From the NCBI GenBank assembly GCA_001897355.1, contig MKST01000003.1, forward strand, positions 299,695-341,992: a stretch of 42,298 nucleotides of DNA, read 5' to 3'. The notes below the pieces were generated by a model that had not been told where the DNA came from, did not search any database, and saw only the letters and a program-made list of their open reading frames with translations. Shown in pieces: positions 24,011 to 32,222 of the stretch. The DNA is from Solirubrobacterales bacterium 67-14 (GTDB lineage Bacteria > Actinomycetota > Thermoleophilia > Solirubrobacterales > 70-9). A program made the translations under genes and the position numbers. How positions within the stretch are numbered: the stretch's first letter is position 1; each line of letters starts with the position of its first letter.

Positions 24011-24495
24011 AGCGGCTCGGGCTTCTTCTCCTGCTGATCGGTGCCCTGGCCACACCCGGTTTCGCGCTGGCCGCCTCGGCATCCGACCAGGCCCCCGGCC
24101 CCCAGCCGCGGGCCAGCCTGCCGGAGATCGAGGACGAGGTGATGTGCCCGGTCTGCGGCACCCTGCTCGGCCTCTCCCACTCCCCCGCCGCGGAACGGGA
24201 GCGGGTCTTCATCCGCAAACTGATCGCCCAGGGCAAGACCAAGGACGAGATCGAAGACGCCCTGGTGGCCGAGTACGGCGGTCAGGTGCTGGCCATGCCG
24301 GAGAACCGCGGGATCGACGTCTGGGCCTACGCGATCCCGGTGATCGGCCTGGTGCTGGGACTGCTCGGGGTTGCCTGGGCGATCATCGCCTGGCGCCGCC
24401 GCCGGCCGGACCCGGAGGACGAGCAGCCCTCCGAAGCACCGAGCGAGGACGAGGCCGACCGCCTCGAAAAAGACATGGCCCGCTTCGACCTCTGA
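24007..24495 (+). CDS. ccmH: Cytochrome c biogenesis protein CcmH/CycL
   Basis: The 162-residue protein has a cleavable signal peptide (about 1-22), a redox domain with EDEVMCPVCG (C47, C50) matching the LRCPxCQ motif, the helical hairpin typical of CcmH (RERVFIRKLIAQGKTKDEIEDALVAEYGGQVL), and a transmembrane helix (about 106-128). It reduces apocytochrome c disulphides together with CcmG and helps CcmF deliver haem. It is coupled to the thiol oxidoreductase by an ATGA overlap. The C-terminal tail is acidic and cytoplasmic. Confidence 0.93.
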   Translation: MKRLGLLLLLIGALATPGFALAASASDQAPGPQPRASLPEIEDEVMCPVCGTLLGLSHSPAAERERVFIRKLIAQGKTKDEIEDALVAEYGGQVLAMPENRGIDVWAYAIPVIGLVLGLLGVAWAIIAWRRRRPDPEDEQPSEAPSEDEADRLEKDMARFDL

Positions 24496-24499
24496 GCGC

Positions 24500-26125
24500 C
24501 TACATCCGGTCGGGGGCGGTTATCCCGAGTAGGCCGAGGGAACGCTTGATCGTTTCTGCGGTGACGCCGCAGAGCTGGATCCGGGCGGCCTGGACGCCTT
24601 CGCCTTCGGCACCGACCACCTGGCAGTCGCGATAGAAGGCGTGGAAGGCGGCGGCGACCTCGCTGGCGTAGGCGCAGATCCGGTGCGGGGCACGCTTCTC
24701 GGCGGCCTCATGGACCTCGGCCGGGAACTCCAGCACCTTCGAAACCAGGGCCTTCTCGGAAGGGTCGACCGGGGCGGCCAGCGGGTCACCAGATCCCGGG
24801 CCGCCTTCCTCGGCAGCCTTGCGGAGGATGCTCTGGATCCGGGCGTGGGCGTACTGGACGTAGTACACGGGGTTCTCGGATGACTGGCTGCGGGCCAGGT
24901 CGAGGTCGAGGTCGATCGTCTGGTTGTGGCTCCGAGCGAGCAGGAACCAGCGGGCCGCGTCTACCCCGATGTCCTGGGTCAGCTCGTCGAGGGTGACGAT
25001 GTCCCCGGCCCGTTTGCTCATCTTGGTCCGCTGGCCGCCCTCGACCAGGTGGATCAGCTGCATGATCTGGGCCTCGAACTCGGCCCTGTCACCCTCCAGC
25101 GACTGGATCGCCGCCGCCATGCGGGGCACGTAACCGTGGTGGTCGGCGCCGAGCACGTCGATCAGCCGGTCGTTGCCACGCTCGATCTTGTCGACGTGGT
25201 AGGCGACGTCGGCCCCGAAATAGGTGACCTCGCCACTGGAGCGGACCAGTACCCGGTCCTTGTCGTCGCCGAAGTCGGTGGTGCGCAGCCAGACGGCGCC
25301 GTCCTCCTCAAAGACATGCCCGTTGTCGCGCAGTCGCTGGATGCCGCGGTCGACGAGATTGTCTTCATAGAGCGAGCGTTCGGAGAAGAAGTCGTCCATG
25401 CGGACGCCGAAGTTCTCCAGCGAGCCACGGATCCCCTCGACCATCCACTCGACCCCGGTCCGGGCGAGGCGCTCGAGGTCGGTTGGGTCGTGGCCCTCGG
25501 TCGCGGCCCGCTCCGCCAGCTCGTTCACGTAGGTGCCCTTGTATCCGTCCTCGGGCGGCTCGTCGCCGGTCATCCGCGCAGCGATCGAGGCAGCGAAGTT
25601 GTCGACCTGGGTGCCGCCGTCGTTGACGTAGTACTCGGTGGTGACCGCGTGGCCGGTCTCCTTCAGGAGGCGTGAAAGGGCGTCGCCGTAGGCGGCGTGG
25701 CGGCCCGAGGCGGCGGTCAGCGGCCCGGTCGGGTTGGCCGAGACGAACTCGACGATGACCCGTTCCGGCCGGGCCACGGGAGACACTGCGGCGGCACCCG
25801 TCGCAGACATCGAGGCAGCCGCCTCGCGGTACCAGGCATCACCGAGGAAGAGGTTGATGAAGCCGGGCCCGGCGATCTCGGTCTTTTCCAGGGCGGCGCC
25901 CAGCTCGGCCTCGATCGCAGCAGCGAGCTCGGCGGCGATCTCGCGTGGCGGCTTGCCCAGCGGCTTGGCCAGCATCATCGCCGCGTTGGTCGAGTAGTCA
26001 CCCATCTCCGGACGCGGCGAGGGATCCAGCGCCGGGCTCACGCCCTCGTCGCCGGCCAGCCGCCAGGCGGCGGCGGTCACCGCGGAATGAAGGACGTCGA
26101 CGGGATCTGAAGATGGAGCGTTCAC
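24500..26125 (-). CDS. argS: Arginyl-tRNA synthetase
   Basis: The 541-residue enzyme charges tRNA-Arg. The N-terminal Add1 domain (residues 1-110), catalytic core, and anticodon-binding alpha domain (from about 430, YYVQYAHARIQSILRKA) are in order. The second signature KMSKRAGDIVTL is intact. The first signature, which in most ArgS reads NPTGPLHVGHxR, here reads NPTGPLTAASGR, so the two histidines of HIGH are missing (see findings). The start is GTG. It is on the minus strand, ending five bases past the ccmH stop. Confidence 0.95.
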   Translation of the reverse strand: MNAPSSDPVDVLHSAVTAAAWRLAGDEGVSPALDPSPRPEMGDYSTNAAMMLAKPLGKPPREIAAELAAAIEAELGAALEKTEIAGPGFINLFLGDAWYREAAASMSATGAAAVSPVARPERVIVEFVSANPTGPLTAASGRHAAYGDALSRLLKETGHAVTTEYYVNDGGTQVDNFAASIAARMTGDEPPEDGYKGTYVNELAERAATEGHDPTDLERLARTGVEWMVEGIRGSLENFGVRMDDFFSERSLYEDNLVDRGIQRLRDNGHVFEEDGAVWLRTTDFGDDKDRVLVRSSGEVTYFGADVAYHVDKIERGNDRLIDVLGADHHGYVPRMAAAIQSLEGDRAEFEAQIMQLIHLVEGGQRTKMSKRAGDIVTLDELTQDIGVDAARWFLLARSHNQTIDLDLDLARSQSSENPVYYVQYAHARIQSILRKAAEEGGPGSGDPLAAPVDPSEKALVSKVLEFPAEVHEAAEKRAPHRICAYASEVAAAFHAFYRDCQVVGAEGEGVQAARIQLCGVTAETIKRSLGLLGITAPDRM

Positions 26126-26156
26126 TCGCCAATCCTATGCAAGGACGATCGACGGT

Positions 26157-26603
26157 TCACAGGTGGTACTTCTGCCCGGCGAGGATCTTGCTGGCCCGGA
26201 AGAGCTGTTCCAGCAAGACGATCCGGGCCAACTGGTGGGCCATCGTCTGCGGCCCGAGCGAGAGCCGGTGGTCGGCCAGCCCGGAGACCTCGCCGGGCAG
26301 GCCTTCGGGGCCGCCGACCAGGAAGGTCAGGCGTTTGCCTTCGTGGCGGCGATCGTCGAGCCATTCGACCCAGCGCTCCGAGGTCATGTCCCGGCCGCCG
26401 GCCTCGAGGGCGACCACCGTGCCCGGGTCGGGCCGGCTGCCGCCGGTGGCTCGGGCCGCCGTCACGCCGCGGGCCAGCGCGGGGTCGTCTTTGACCTCGG
26501 TCACCTCGACCCGCATCAGCGGCTTCAGCATCTTCAGGTAGTGGGCCTCGGCCTCGGCGAATGGCGCTTTGATCCTGCCCACCGCGATCAGCTCGACTTT
26601 CAC
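26157..26603 (-). CDS. rlmH: 23S rRNA (pseudouridine1915-N3)-methyltransferase
   Basis: A 148-residue SPOUT-class methyltransferase that methylates pseudouridine 1915 in helix 69 of 23S rRNA using SAM. The trefoil-knot motifs are visible: FLVGGPEGLPGEV, then SLGPQTMAHQLARIVLLEQ and the C-terminal KYHL, close to the family's SLxxMTxPHxLxRxxLxEQxYRA. Its ATG overlaps the stop of the upstream M48 protease gene (ATGA), so the two are coupled. Confidence 0.95.
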   Translation of the reverse strand: MKVELIAVGRIKAPFAEAEAHYLKMLKPLMRVEVTEVKDDPALARGVTAARATGGSRPDPGTVVALEAGGRDMTSERWVEWLDDRRHEGKRLTFLVGGPEGLPGEVSGLADHRLSLGPQTMAHQLARIVLLEQLFRASKILAGQKYHL

Positions 26604-27871
26604 TGTGTCCTCCTTGCTCCTTCGGCTATCGCGATGCGATCGAAGGTCGTGGGATGGGTGCCGAAGAGGAACTGCCAGACCGCCGGCGGGTCGACGTCGG
26701 AAAGGTTCGCCTTGGCCAGGCCTACCTGGAGGTCGACCAGCCCCTGCGAGTCCCCGGTCAGGTGGATCGAGTAGCGGTCTGCCTTCGCCTCTACCTGGCG
26801 GGAGAGCGCGTTGCCGGGCACCTGCAATACGAAGACGGCCAGGGTCATGGTCAGGGCCAGCACCGGGATCAGGGCCGGCCCCCGCGGGTCGTCCTCGTTA
26901 CGGCGCAGGATCGCCCCGCTCGCGAACTGGACGAACAGCACGCCGAGCGGGATCACGAGCAGGGCGAAGGTGATGCCACGCTTCAGGTCGTTCGCCTTGA
27001 CGTGGCCGAGTTCATGGCCGACCAGTGCCTTGAACTCGGATGGGGTGAGGTCACGGATCGCGTTGTCGTAGATCACCACGCGTTTGGAGGAGCCGATGCC
27101 GTTCACGTAGGCGTTGACGGTCGAGGAGCGGCGGCTCGCATCGACCTCGTACACCTGGCCGACCTCGACCCCGGCCCGGTCGGCCAGCCGCAGCACCTCC
27201 TGCCGGGCGGGACCGTCGGGCAGAGGGTCGAAGTCGTTGAAGAGCGGCGAAACGACCACCGGCCAGAGCCAGGTCGTGACCACCGCCCAGACGGCGACCA
27301 GGACGGAGGCGAGCAGCCAGAACTTTCCCTTGAGCTGGCGCCACAGGGCCATCGCGAGGAGTGCTCCGATCGCCGCCGGGATCATCGTGATCAGGATCCC
27401 GAGCAGCCAGTCGAGCAGCCTCGGGGCCAGGTCCTGGCTGATCAGGCCGTAGTCACGCCCGAGTTGCCAGGCGGCGAGGTCGAAGGGCAGGCCGGTCAGG
27501 GCCAGCAGGATCGAGATCCCGGCCCCGGCGGCCATCGCCCCGAGCAGGGGCCGGCGGTCGAGCCGGGCCAGCAGCCGCCGCATCGGCGCACCACGCCAGA
27601 AGGCGAGGAAGCCGAGGGTGCCGAACTGGACCAGCAGCGAGGCGACCCCGATCAGGCGGGCCCAGGACCGGTAGTCGTCGGCCCGGTTCAACTCGGCCGG
27701 GGTGAAGCGGTCGGCGATCACCCGGGCCGCCGCGACAGGATCCGGAACCGGCGGACCCTGGTCGGGAGAAAGGAGCAACACGGCGAGCGCCGCAACCGCG
27801 AGCGCCCCCAGCGCGGTTCCAGCCAGGGCGTAGCCGTTCACTCGGCCGCCAGTGGCCGGACCCGGATTCAT
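26600..27871 (-). CDS. M48-family membrane metalloprotease (Ste24/HtpX-like)
   Basis: The 423-residue integral membrane zinc protease contains HELGH (residues 286-290) and the third ligand E361 in SRQVEAKAD, the pattern of Ste24/CAAX-protease type M48 peptidases. Several transmembrane segments precede it (about 13-34, 72-92, 110-128, 155-177, 186-205) and two follow (about 300-320 and 332-350). SSTVNAYVNGIG and KRVVIYDN before HELGH match the Ste24 subfamily more than HtpX. It probably cleaves membrane proteins or processed peptides; the substrate is unknown. It shares an ATGA overlap with rlmH. Confidence 0.9.
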   Translation of the reverse strand: MNPGPATGGRVNGYALAGTALGALAVAALAVLLLSPDQGPPVPDPVAAARVIADRFTPAELNRADDYRSWARLIGVASLLVQFGTLGFLAFWRGAPMRRLLARLDRRPLLGAMAAGAGISILLALTGLPFDLAAWQLGRDYGLISQDLAPRLLDWLLGILITMIPAAIGALLAMALWRQLKGKFWLLASVLVAVWAVVTTWLWPVVVSPLFNDFDPLPDGPARQEVLRLADRAGVEVGQVYEVDASRRSSTVNAYVNGIGSSKRVVIYDNAIRDLTPSEFKALVGHELGHVKANDLKRGITFALLVIPLGVLFVQFASGAILRRNEDDPRGPALIPVLALTMTLAVFVLQVPGNALSRQVEAKADRYSIHLTGDSQGLVDLQVGLAKANLSDVDPPAVWQFLFGTHPTTFDRIAIAEGARRTQ

Positions 27872-27919
27872 CGCTCAATACGATATTCGGCAGGCCCACC
27901 GGGCCCAGCCCACCAATCC

Positions 27920-28657
27920 ATGAACGTCGCCGTAATCTCGGACATCCACGCCAACCGCCACGCGCTCGAAGCAGTCCTCGGTGACATCGACGAAACCGGG
28001 GTCGACGAAGTCTGGTTCCTCGGCGATGCGGTCGGTTACGGGGCCTTCCCCGGCGAATGCGTGATGACCCTGCAGGAGCGTTGCTCGGTCTTTCTGCTGG
28101 GCAACCATGATCTCGCCGCGCTTCGGGAAATCGACATCAGCACCTTCTCCCCCTCGGCCGCGATGTCGGCACGCTGGACCCGGGACCACATGGAGGCGGA
28201 GGCCTTCGAGGTCCTGCGCGGGCTGGAAGGCACCTCCTCCCAGCGCGAAGGAATCGGGCTCTTCCACGCCTCGCCGCGCGACCCGATCTGGGAATACGTG
28301 GTCGACAGCGACCTGGCCGAGGACAACCTCGACTTCCAGCAGGAGCGGATCGCCCTGATCGGCCACTCCCACATCGCCCTCTATTTCACCCGGGTCGACG
28401 AGATGGCCAGGGTCTCCTCCGTCCTCGCCCCGGGGGGCACGCAGTTGAAGATGACCAGCGGCAAGTGGCTGCTCAACCCGGGCAGCGCCGGCCAGCCACG
28501 CGACGGCGACCCCCGGGCCGCCTGGGCCGAGATCGACACCGAGAGTTTCGAAGCCCGCTTCCACCGGGTCGAGTACCCGGTCGAGGACGCCGCCGAAGCA
28601 ATCCGCCGAGCCGGCCTGCCCTCCCATCTCGGCGACCGGCTCCTCAAGGGTCACTGA
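27920..28657 (+). CDS. Calcineurin-like metallophosphoesterase (YfcE/MJ0936-type)
   Basis: The 245-residue protein contains all di-metal motifs of small metallophosphoesterases in order: DIHANRHAL, GDAVGYG, GNHDLA, and GHSHIALYF. The C-terminal LLNPGSAGQPRDGD is also diagnostic. Members hydrolyse phosphodiesters such as cyclic nucleotides or model substrates; the natural substrate here is unknown. ATG at 27920 is the first start with the DIHANRHAL motif at the right distance. It is divergent from the M48 gene over 48 bases. Confidence 0.92.
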   Translation: MNVAVISDIHANRHALEAVLGDIDETGVDEVWFLGDAVGYGAFPGECVMTLQERCSVFLLGNHDLAALREIDISTFSPSAAMSARWTRDHMEAEAFEVLRGLEGTSSQREGIGLFHASPRDPIWEYVVDSDLAEDNLDFQQERIALIGHSHIALYFTRVDEMARVSSVLAPGGTQLKMTSGKWLLNPGSAGQPRDGDPRAAWAEIDTESFEARFHRVEYPVEDAAEAIRRAGLPSHLGDRLLKGH

Positions 28658-28710
28658 AGCCGGAAATGCGTCACAAAGGCCACCGGCCCAACCATCTAGA
28701 CTCGGCGGGA

Positions 28711-29340
28711 ATGCGGTTCCCTGCCCGACCAAACGCCCGCCGGGGCTTTCTGCCTGCCTTGCTGGCCTGCATCGTGCTGCTGCCGGCTCTCTCCGGCTGC
28801 GGCGAGGATCGCAGTAACCTGATCCCCAAGGACACGTCGGAATCACTGATCGCGCACTTCGACCGGATCAAGGCTCTGGCGAAATCCGGAAAGTGTTTCG
28901 AGGCAGCCCAGGTGGCCCGTGAGGCCCAGACCGAGATCGAATCGATGGGCCCGGATGTTGACGCCAAACTGAAACGTTCCCTGCTCGACGGTGTCACTGA
29001 TTTGACACTCCTCGCCAACGACACCGACGTATGCATCGAAGCGGACACGACGACCCCGGAAGAGCCCGTCGAGACCGAAGAAACACCAACCGAGAGCGAA
29101 GGCGCGACCGGCGAAACCGGGACCACGGACACCGGGGAGAACACGACCGGCGACCAGGGAACGACGGATGAAGACCAGGATTCTGATCAGCAGACACAAT
29201 CGAACGGCAACGGAAACGGCAATCAGTCGAAAACTCCGCCTGCCAAGAATCCCTCAAATCCGACCACTCCGACGACTCCTACCAACCCGAGTACGCCACC
29301 GGACACCGGCCCCGGTTCCGGCGGCCTCGGCCCCGGGTGA
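28711..29340 (+). CDS. Predicted lipoprotein with acidic and Asn/Thr/Pro-rich tail
   Basis: A 209-residue protein with a lipoprotein signal peptide ending in LPALSGC, then a folded alpha-helical region (about 35-115, HFDRIKALAKSGKCFEAAQVAREAQTE and LLDGVTDLTLLANDTDVC) with two cysteines that could pair. The C-terminal half is low complexity: acidic Thr/Glu repeats, NGNGNGNQS and TPTTPTTPTNPSTPP, like a wall-spanning stalk. No named family is recognised. The next gene, only six bases on, is a membrane Ser/Thr kinase, so it may be a partner or target of that kinase; this is inference. Confidence 0.78.
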   Translation: MRFPARPNARRGFLPALLACIVLLPALSGCGEDRSNLIPKDTSESLIAHFDRIKALAKSGKCFEAAQVAREAQTEIESMGPDVDAKLKRSLLDGVTDLTLLANDTDVCIEADTTTPEEPVETEETPTESEGATGETGTTDTGENTTGDQGTTDEDQDSDQQTQSNGNGNGNQSKTPPAKNPSNPTTPTTPTNPSTPPDTGPGSGGLGPG

Positions 29341-29346
29341 TCCACG

Positions 29347-30546
29347 ATGAGTGAACCGACCGTACTCGCCGACCGCTACGAGCTCCACGACAAGCTGGGC
29401 TCCGGCGGCATGTCGAACGTCTACCGGGCGACCGACCGCATCCTCGAGCGGACCGTCGCGGTCAAGGTGCTGGCCGAACACCTCTCCGACGACGACCGCT
29501 TCGTCGCCCGCTTCCGGCGCGAGGCGCTGGCCGTGGCGAAGCTGATCCACCCGAACATCGTCCAGGTCTACGACACCGGGGTCGACCACGGCCGCCACTT
29601 CATCGTCATGGAATGCGTCGAGGGCAAGTCGGGCGCCCAGATCCTCAAGACCGAAGGGCTGGTCGATCCGGAGGTGACGGTCGAGATCGGCGTCCAGGCC
29701 TGCGCCGGGCTCGAGTACGCGCACCGGCACGGGATCATCCACCGCGACGTCAAGCCGGGGAATCTGATGGTGATCGGCGGGCCGGTCGGCGGTGGCGAGA
29801 TGACCTGCAAGCTGACCGACTTCGGCATCGCCCGGGCGGCGGAGCAGACCCGCATCACCCAGGTCGGCTCGGTGGTCGGCACCGCCGCCTACCTGGCCCC
29901 GGAACAGGTGCGGGGCGAGGAAGCCACCCCCTCGACCGACGTCTACGCACTCGGCGTCGTGCTGTACCAGTTCCTGACCGGCCGGCTGCCGTACGAGGGT
30001 TCCTCCCTGGCCGAGCTGGCGGTGCGCCAGCAGAACGAGAAGCCGCTGCCGCCGCGGACCTACAACGCCGACGTCCCAGAGACGGTCAGCGCCGCCGTGA
30101 TGCGCGCCCTCGAAGGCGACAAGGCCTATCGGTTCAATACCGCAGCCGCGCTGTCGGACGGCCTCCAGCGCGGCCTGCGCGGCGAGGACGTCACGCTGCA
30201 GATGGACGAGGAACCGGTCACGCCTCCGGAATTCCCGCAGGCCGAGACGGCGACCCGGCCCCTGGAACGGACGGCCCGCACCGCCCATCGTCCGGCCCCG
30301 CCCCCGCCCCGTTACACGCTTCCCCAAACCGCCCCGCGGGCAAGCCGGAAGCGCTCACCGATCCGTCGTTTCTTCCGCTTCATCTTCGGCATGCTGGCCC
30401 TGGTCCTGATCGCAGCCGTGGTGGCCGGGACGGTGATCCTGCTGACCGACCATGCCGCCTCGGTGAAGATCAAGGACTTTGCCGGCAACTCGGTCGAGAA
30501 GCTCTCGGACGAGCTCAAGCAGCAGGTCCGCGACAACACCAAGTAG
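29347..30546 (+). CDS. PknB-like membrane Ser/Thr protein kinase without PASTA domains
   Basis: The 399-residue protein has a complete Hanks-type kinase (about residues 11-275): glycine loop GSGGMSNVY (18-26), Lys40, Glu59, HRDVKPGNLM (132-141), DFG (158-160), APE (184-186). A Pro/Arg-rich linker (about 285-343) leads to one transmembrane helix (about 345-366). The extracellular tail is only about 33 residues and has no PASTA repeats, unlike PknB or PrkC. It has the features of the sensor branch regulating wall synthesis and division, but the signal-binding part is missing and may be supplied by the lipoprotein gene upstream, with which it is co-transcribed. Confidence 0.95.
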   Translation: MSEPTVLADRYELHDKLGSGGMSNVYRATDRILERTVAVKVLAEHLSDDDRFVARFRREALAVAKLIHPNIVQVYDTGVDHGRHFIVMECVEGKSGAQILKTEGLVDPEVTVEIGVQACAGLEYAHRHGIIHRDVKPGNLMVIGGPVGGGEMTCKLTDFGIARAAEQTRITQVGSVVGTAAYLAPEQVRGEEATPSTDVYALGVVLYQFLTGRLPYEGSSLAELAVRQQNEKPLPPRTYNADVPETVSAAVMRALEGDKAYRFNTAAALSDGLQRGLRGEDVTLQMDEEPVTPPEFPQAETATRPLERTARTAHRPAPPPPRYTLPQTAPRASRKRSPIRRFFRFIFGMLALVLIAAVVAGTVILLTDHAASVKIKDFAGNSVEKLSDELKQQVRDNTK

Positions 30547-30570
30547 AGGGCAAAGCCCGAAATGGTCGGG

Positions 30571-31293
30571 TCAGCGCACTTCCTGGCGGACCGTGCGGTA
30601 GGCACCGGCCGCGAAGAAGAGCGCCAGCCAGCCGCACAGGACCAGCAGCGAGATGCCCAGCGGGTTGGTGGTCTCGCCACCATCGATCCCGCGGATCGAG
30701 TCGGTCACGTCGATCATCACCACGCCGAGCGTGTAGTCGCCGACCACCGGCACGAACACCAGCCCGAAGTTGACCACGAAGAACATGACCAGGCTGACCG
30801 TCACCCCACCGGCCATCGAACGGGTGAGCATAGTCAGCGACATCGCCGTGATCCCGTAGATCAGGTTCGCGACGATGATCGAGAGCCCGGCCCTGGTCAC
30901 GTCATCCAGGTCGAAGGATCGTTCATGCCCCATGCCGGCAAGCCCGAAGAGCAGGATGCCGAGCAGCAGCACGACGACCGTCGCGGCGGTCAAGGTGAGG
31001 GCCATCGCGGCCACCTTGTTGCCAATCAGTGCGATCCGGCTCGGCCGGGCCGCCACGACCCGTCGCAGCGTGTTCTGGCCGAACTCGAGCCCGAAGACCC
31101 AGGTGCCGAAAAGCAGCGAGCAGACGATCGCCGGGAAGCCGATCGCCAGGTCGATCACGATGCCATCCTCCCCGACCCCCCAGATCACCGATGCGGCAAT
31201 GCCGAGGATGAGGAAGATGCCCATCGAGAAGAGCAGCCAACGCGGGGTCGGCAGGGCCCTGATCTTGATCAGCTCAGACCGCACTCGCCGCAC
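30571..31293 (-). CDS. ABC-2-type exporter permease
   Basis: A 240-residue integral membrane protein with six hydrophobic segments, beginning with RALPTPRWLLFSMGIFLI, and the pattern of ABC-2 exporter permeases of the BcrB/NatB type. It overlaps the ATPase gene by 20 bases and so is translationally coupled. No substrate can be named; relatives export antibiotics, sodium, or lipids. Convergent with the kinase gene, with a 24-base spacer. Confidence 0.85.
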   Translation of the reverse strand: MRRVRSELIKIRALPTPRWLLFSMGIFLILGIAASVIWGVGEDGIVIDLAIGFPAIVCSLLFGTWVFGLEFGQNTLRRVVAARPSRIALIGNKVAAMALTLTAATVVVLLLGILLFGLAGMGHERSFDLDDVTRAGLSIIVANLIYGITAMSLTMLTRSMAGGVTVSLVMFFVVNFGLVFVPVVGDYTLGVVMIDVTDSIRGIDGGETTNPLGISLLVLCGWLALFFAAGAYRTVRQEVR

Positions 31294-32209
31294 CCTCGGT
31301 CAGTTCGAGGAACACTCGTTCCAGGTCGGGCCGTTCGCGGCCCAGCCCGCGCAGCCAGATGCCGGCCTCGCCGAGCAGCCGAGTTATCTCCGAGTCGTCG
31401 CTCACGCTGCCCCGGACCGAGAGGCATCCTTCGCCTCGATCATCGACCGACAGACCGGCCGCCTCCAGGGCCTTCCGGGCAGCCTCGACCGAGTCCAGGG
31501 CAACGTAGACGATGAAGCCTTCGGCCACCTCGTCGCCGCCGAGGATCTCTTCCATCGTCCCGTCGGCGACCAGCTTGCCCTTGTTGATGATCGTCGCCCG
31601 GTCGCACATCAACTGGACCTCGGCCAGCAGGTGGGAAGAGACCAGGACCGAACAGCCCCGTTCGGGAAGACGCTTGATCAGGTCGCGGATCTCGACGATC
31701 CCGGCCGGGTCGAGGCCGTTGGTCGGTTCGTCGAGGATGACAAGGCGCGGATCGCCGATCAAGGTGATCGCCAGCCCCAGCCGCTGCTTCATGCCGAGCG
31801 AGAAGGTCCGGGCGTTGTAGTCCGCCCAGTCGGCCAGGCCGACCAAGGTCAAGAGCTCCAGGATCTGGCCGGAAGGATCGCTGACCCCGCGGGCGGCGGC
31901 TTCGATCTCCATGTTCTGCCGGGCGCTCGCCCATCCGTAGAGGGCCGGGCCTTCGATCAGCGAACCGGTCTGCCGCAGGGCATCCGCGAAACCCGGATCC
32001 GCCGGGGTCTGGCCGAGCAGGGTCGTCTCGCCCTCACTGGCCCGGCTCAATCCGAGCAGGACGCGGATCGCCGTCGTCTTGCCGGAGCCGTTCGGGCCCA
32101 GGAGCCCGCAGACCGTGCCTTCCGGAACCTGCATCGTCAACCCGTCGAGGGCGGTGACGGCACCGTAGTGCTTCGAAACGCCTTCGAGTTCGATCAGCGG
32201 CTCTCCCAT
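31274..32209 (-). CDS. ABC exporter ATP-binding subunit (BcrA/DrrA-type)
   Basis: A 311-residue ATPase: Walker A GPNGSGKTTAIRV, Q-loop region QTGSLIEGPAL, signature FSLGMKQRLGLA, Walker B LVILDEPTNGLD, and H-loop SSHLL, followed by a C-terminal DrrA-like tail (about 215-311). ATG at 32209 is chosen rather than the longer in-frame start at 32284. It pairs with the downstream permease as a heterodimeric-type exporter, presumed homodimer of each subunit. The gene lies 13 bases downstream of tgt. Confidence 0.93.
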   Translation of the reverse strand: MGEPLIELEGVSKHYGAVTALDGLTMQVPEGTVCGLLGPNGSGKTTAIRVLLGLSRASEGETTLLGQTPADPGFADALRQTGSLIEGPALYGWASARQNMEIEAAARGVSDPSGQILELLTLVGLADWADYNARTFSLGMKQRLGLAITLIGDPRLVILDEPTNGLDPAGIVEIRDLIKRLPERGCSVLVSSHLLAEVQLMCDRATIINKGKLVADGTMEEILGGDEVAEGFIVYVALDSVEAARKALEAAGLSVDDRGEGCLSVRGSVSDDSEITRLLGEAGIWLRGLGRERPDLERVFLELTEGAASAV

Positions 32210-32222
32210 GGTCCCGATCAAC

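Noticed and set aside
26654..27919. Plus-strand frame opposite the M48 protease, joined to the metallophosphoesterase
   Set aside because: The part upstream of 27920 is antisense to the M48 gene; only the region from ATG 27920 shows metallophosphoesterase motifs.
29041..29330. Tandem-repeat or CRISPR-like array in the lipoprotein tail
   Set aside because: The repeats are short codon-level Thr/Pro/Asn patterns in a coding region, with no conserved repeat and spacer structure.
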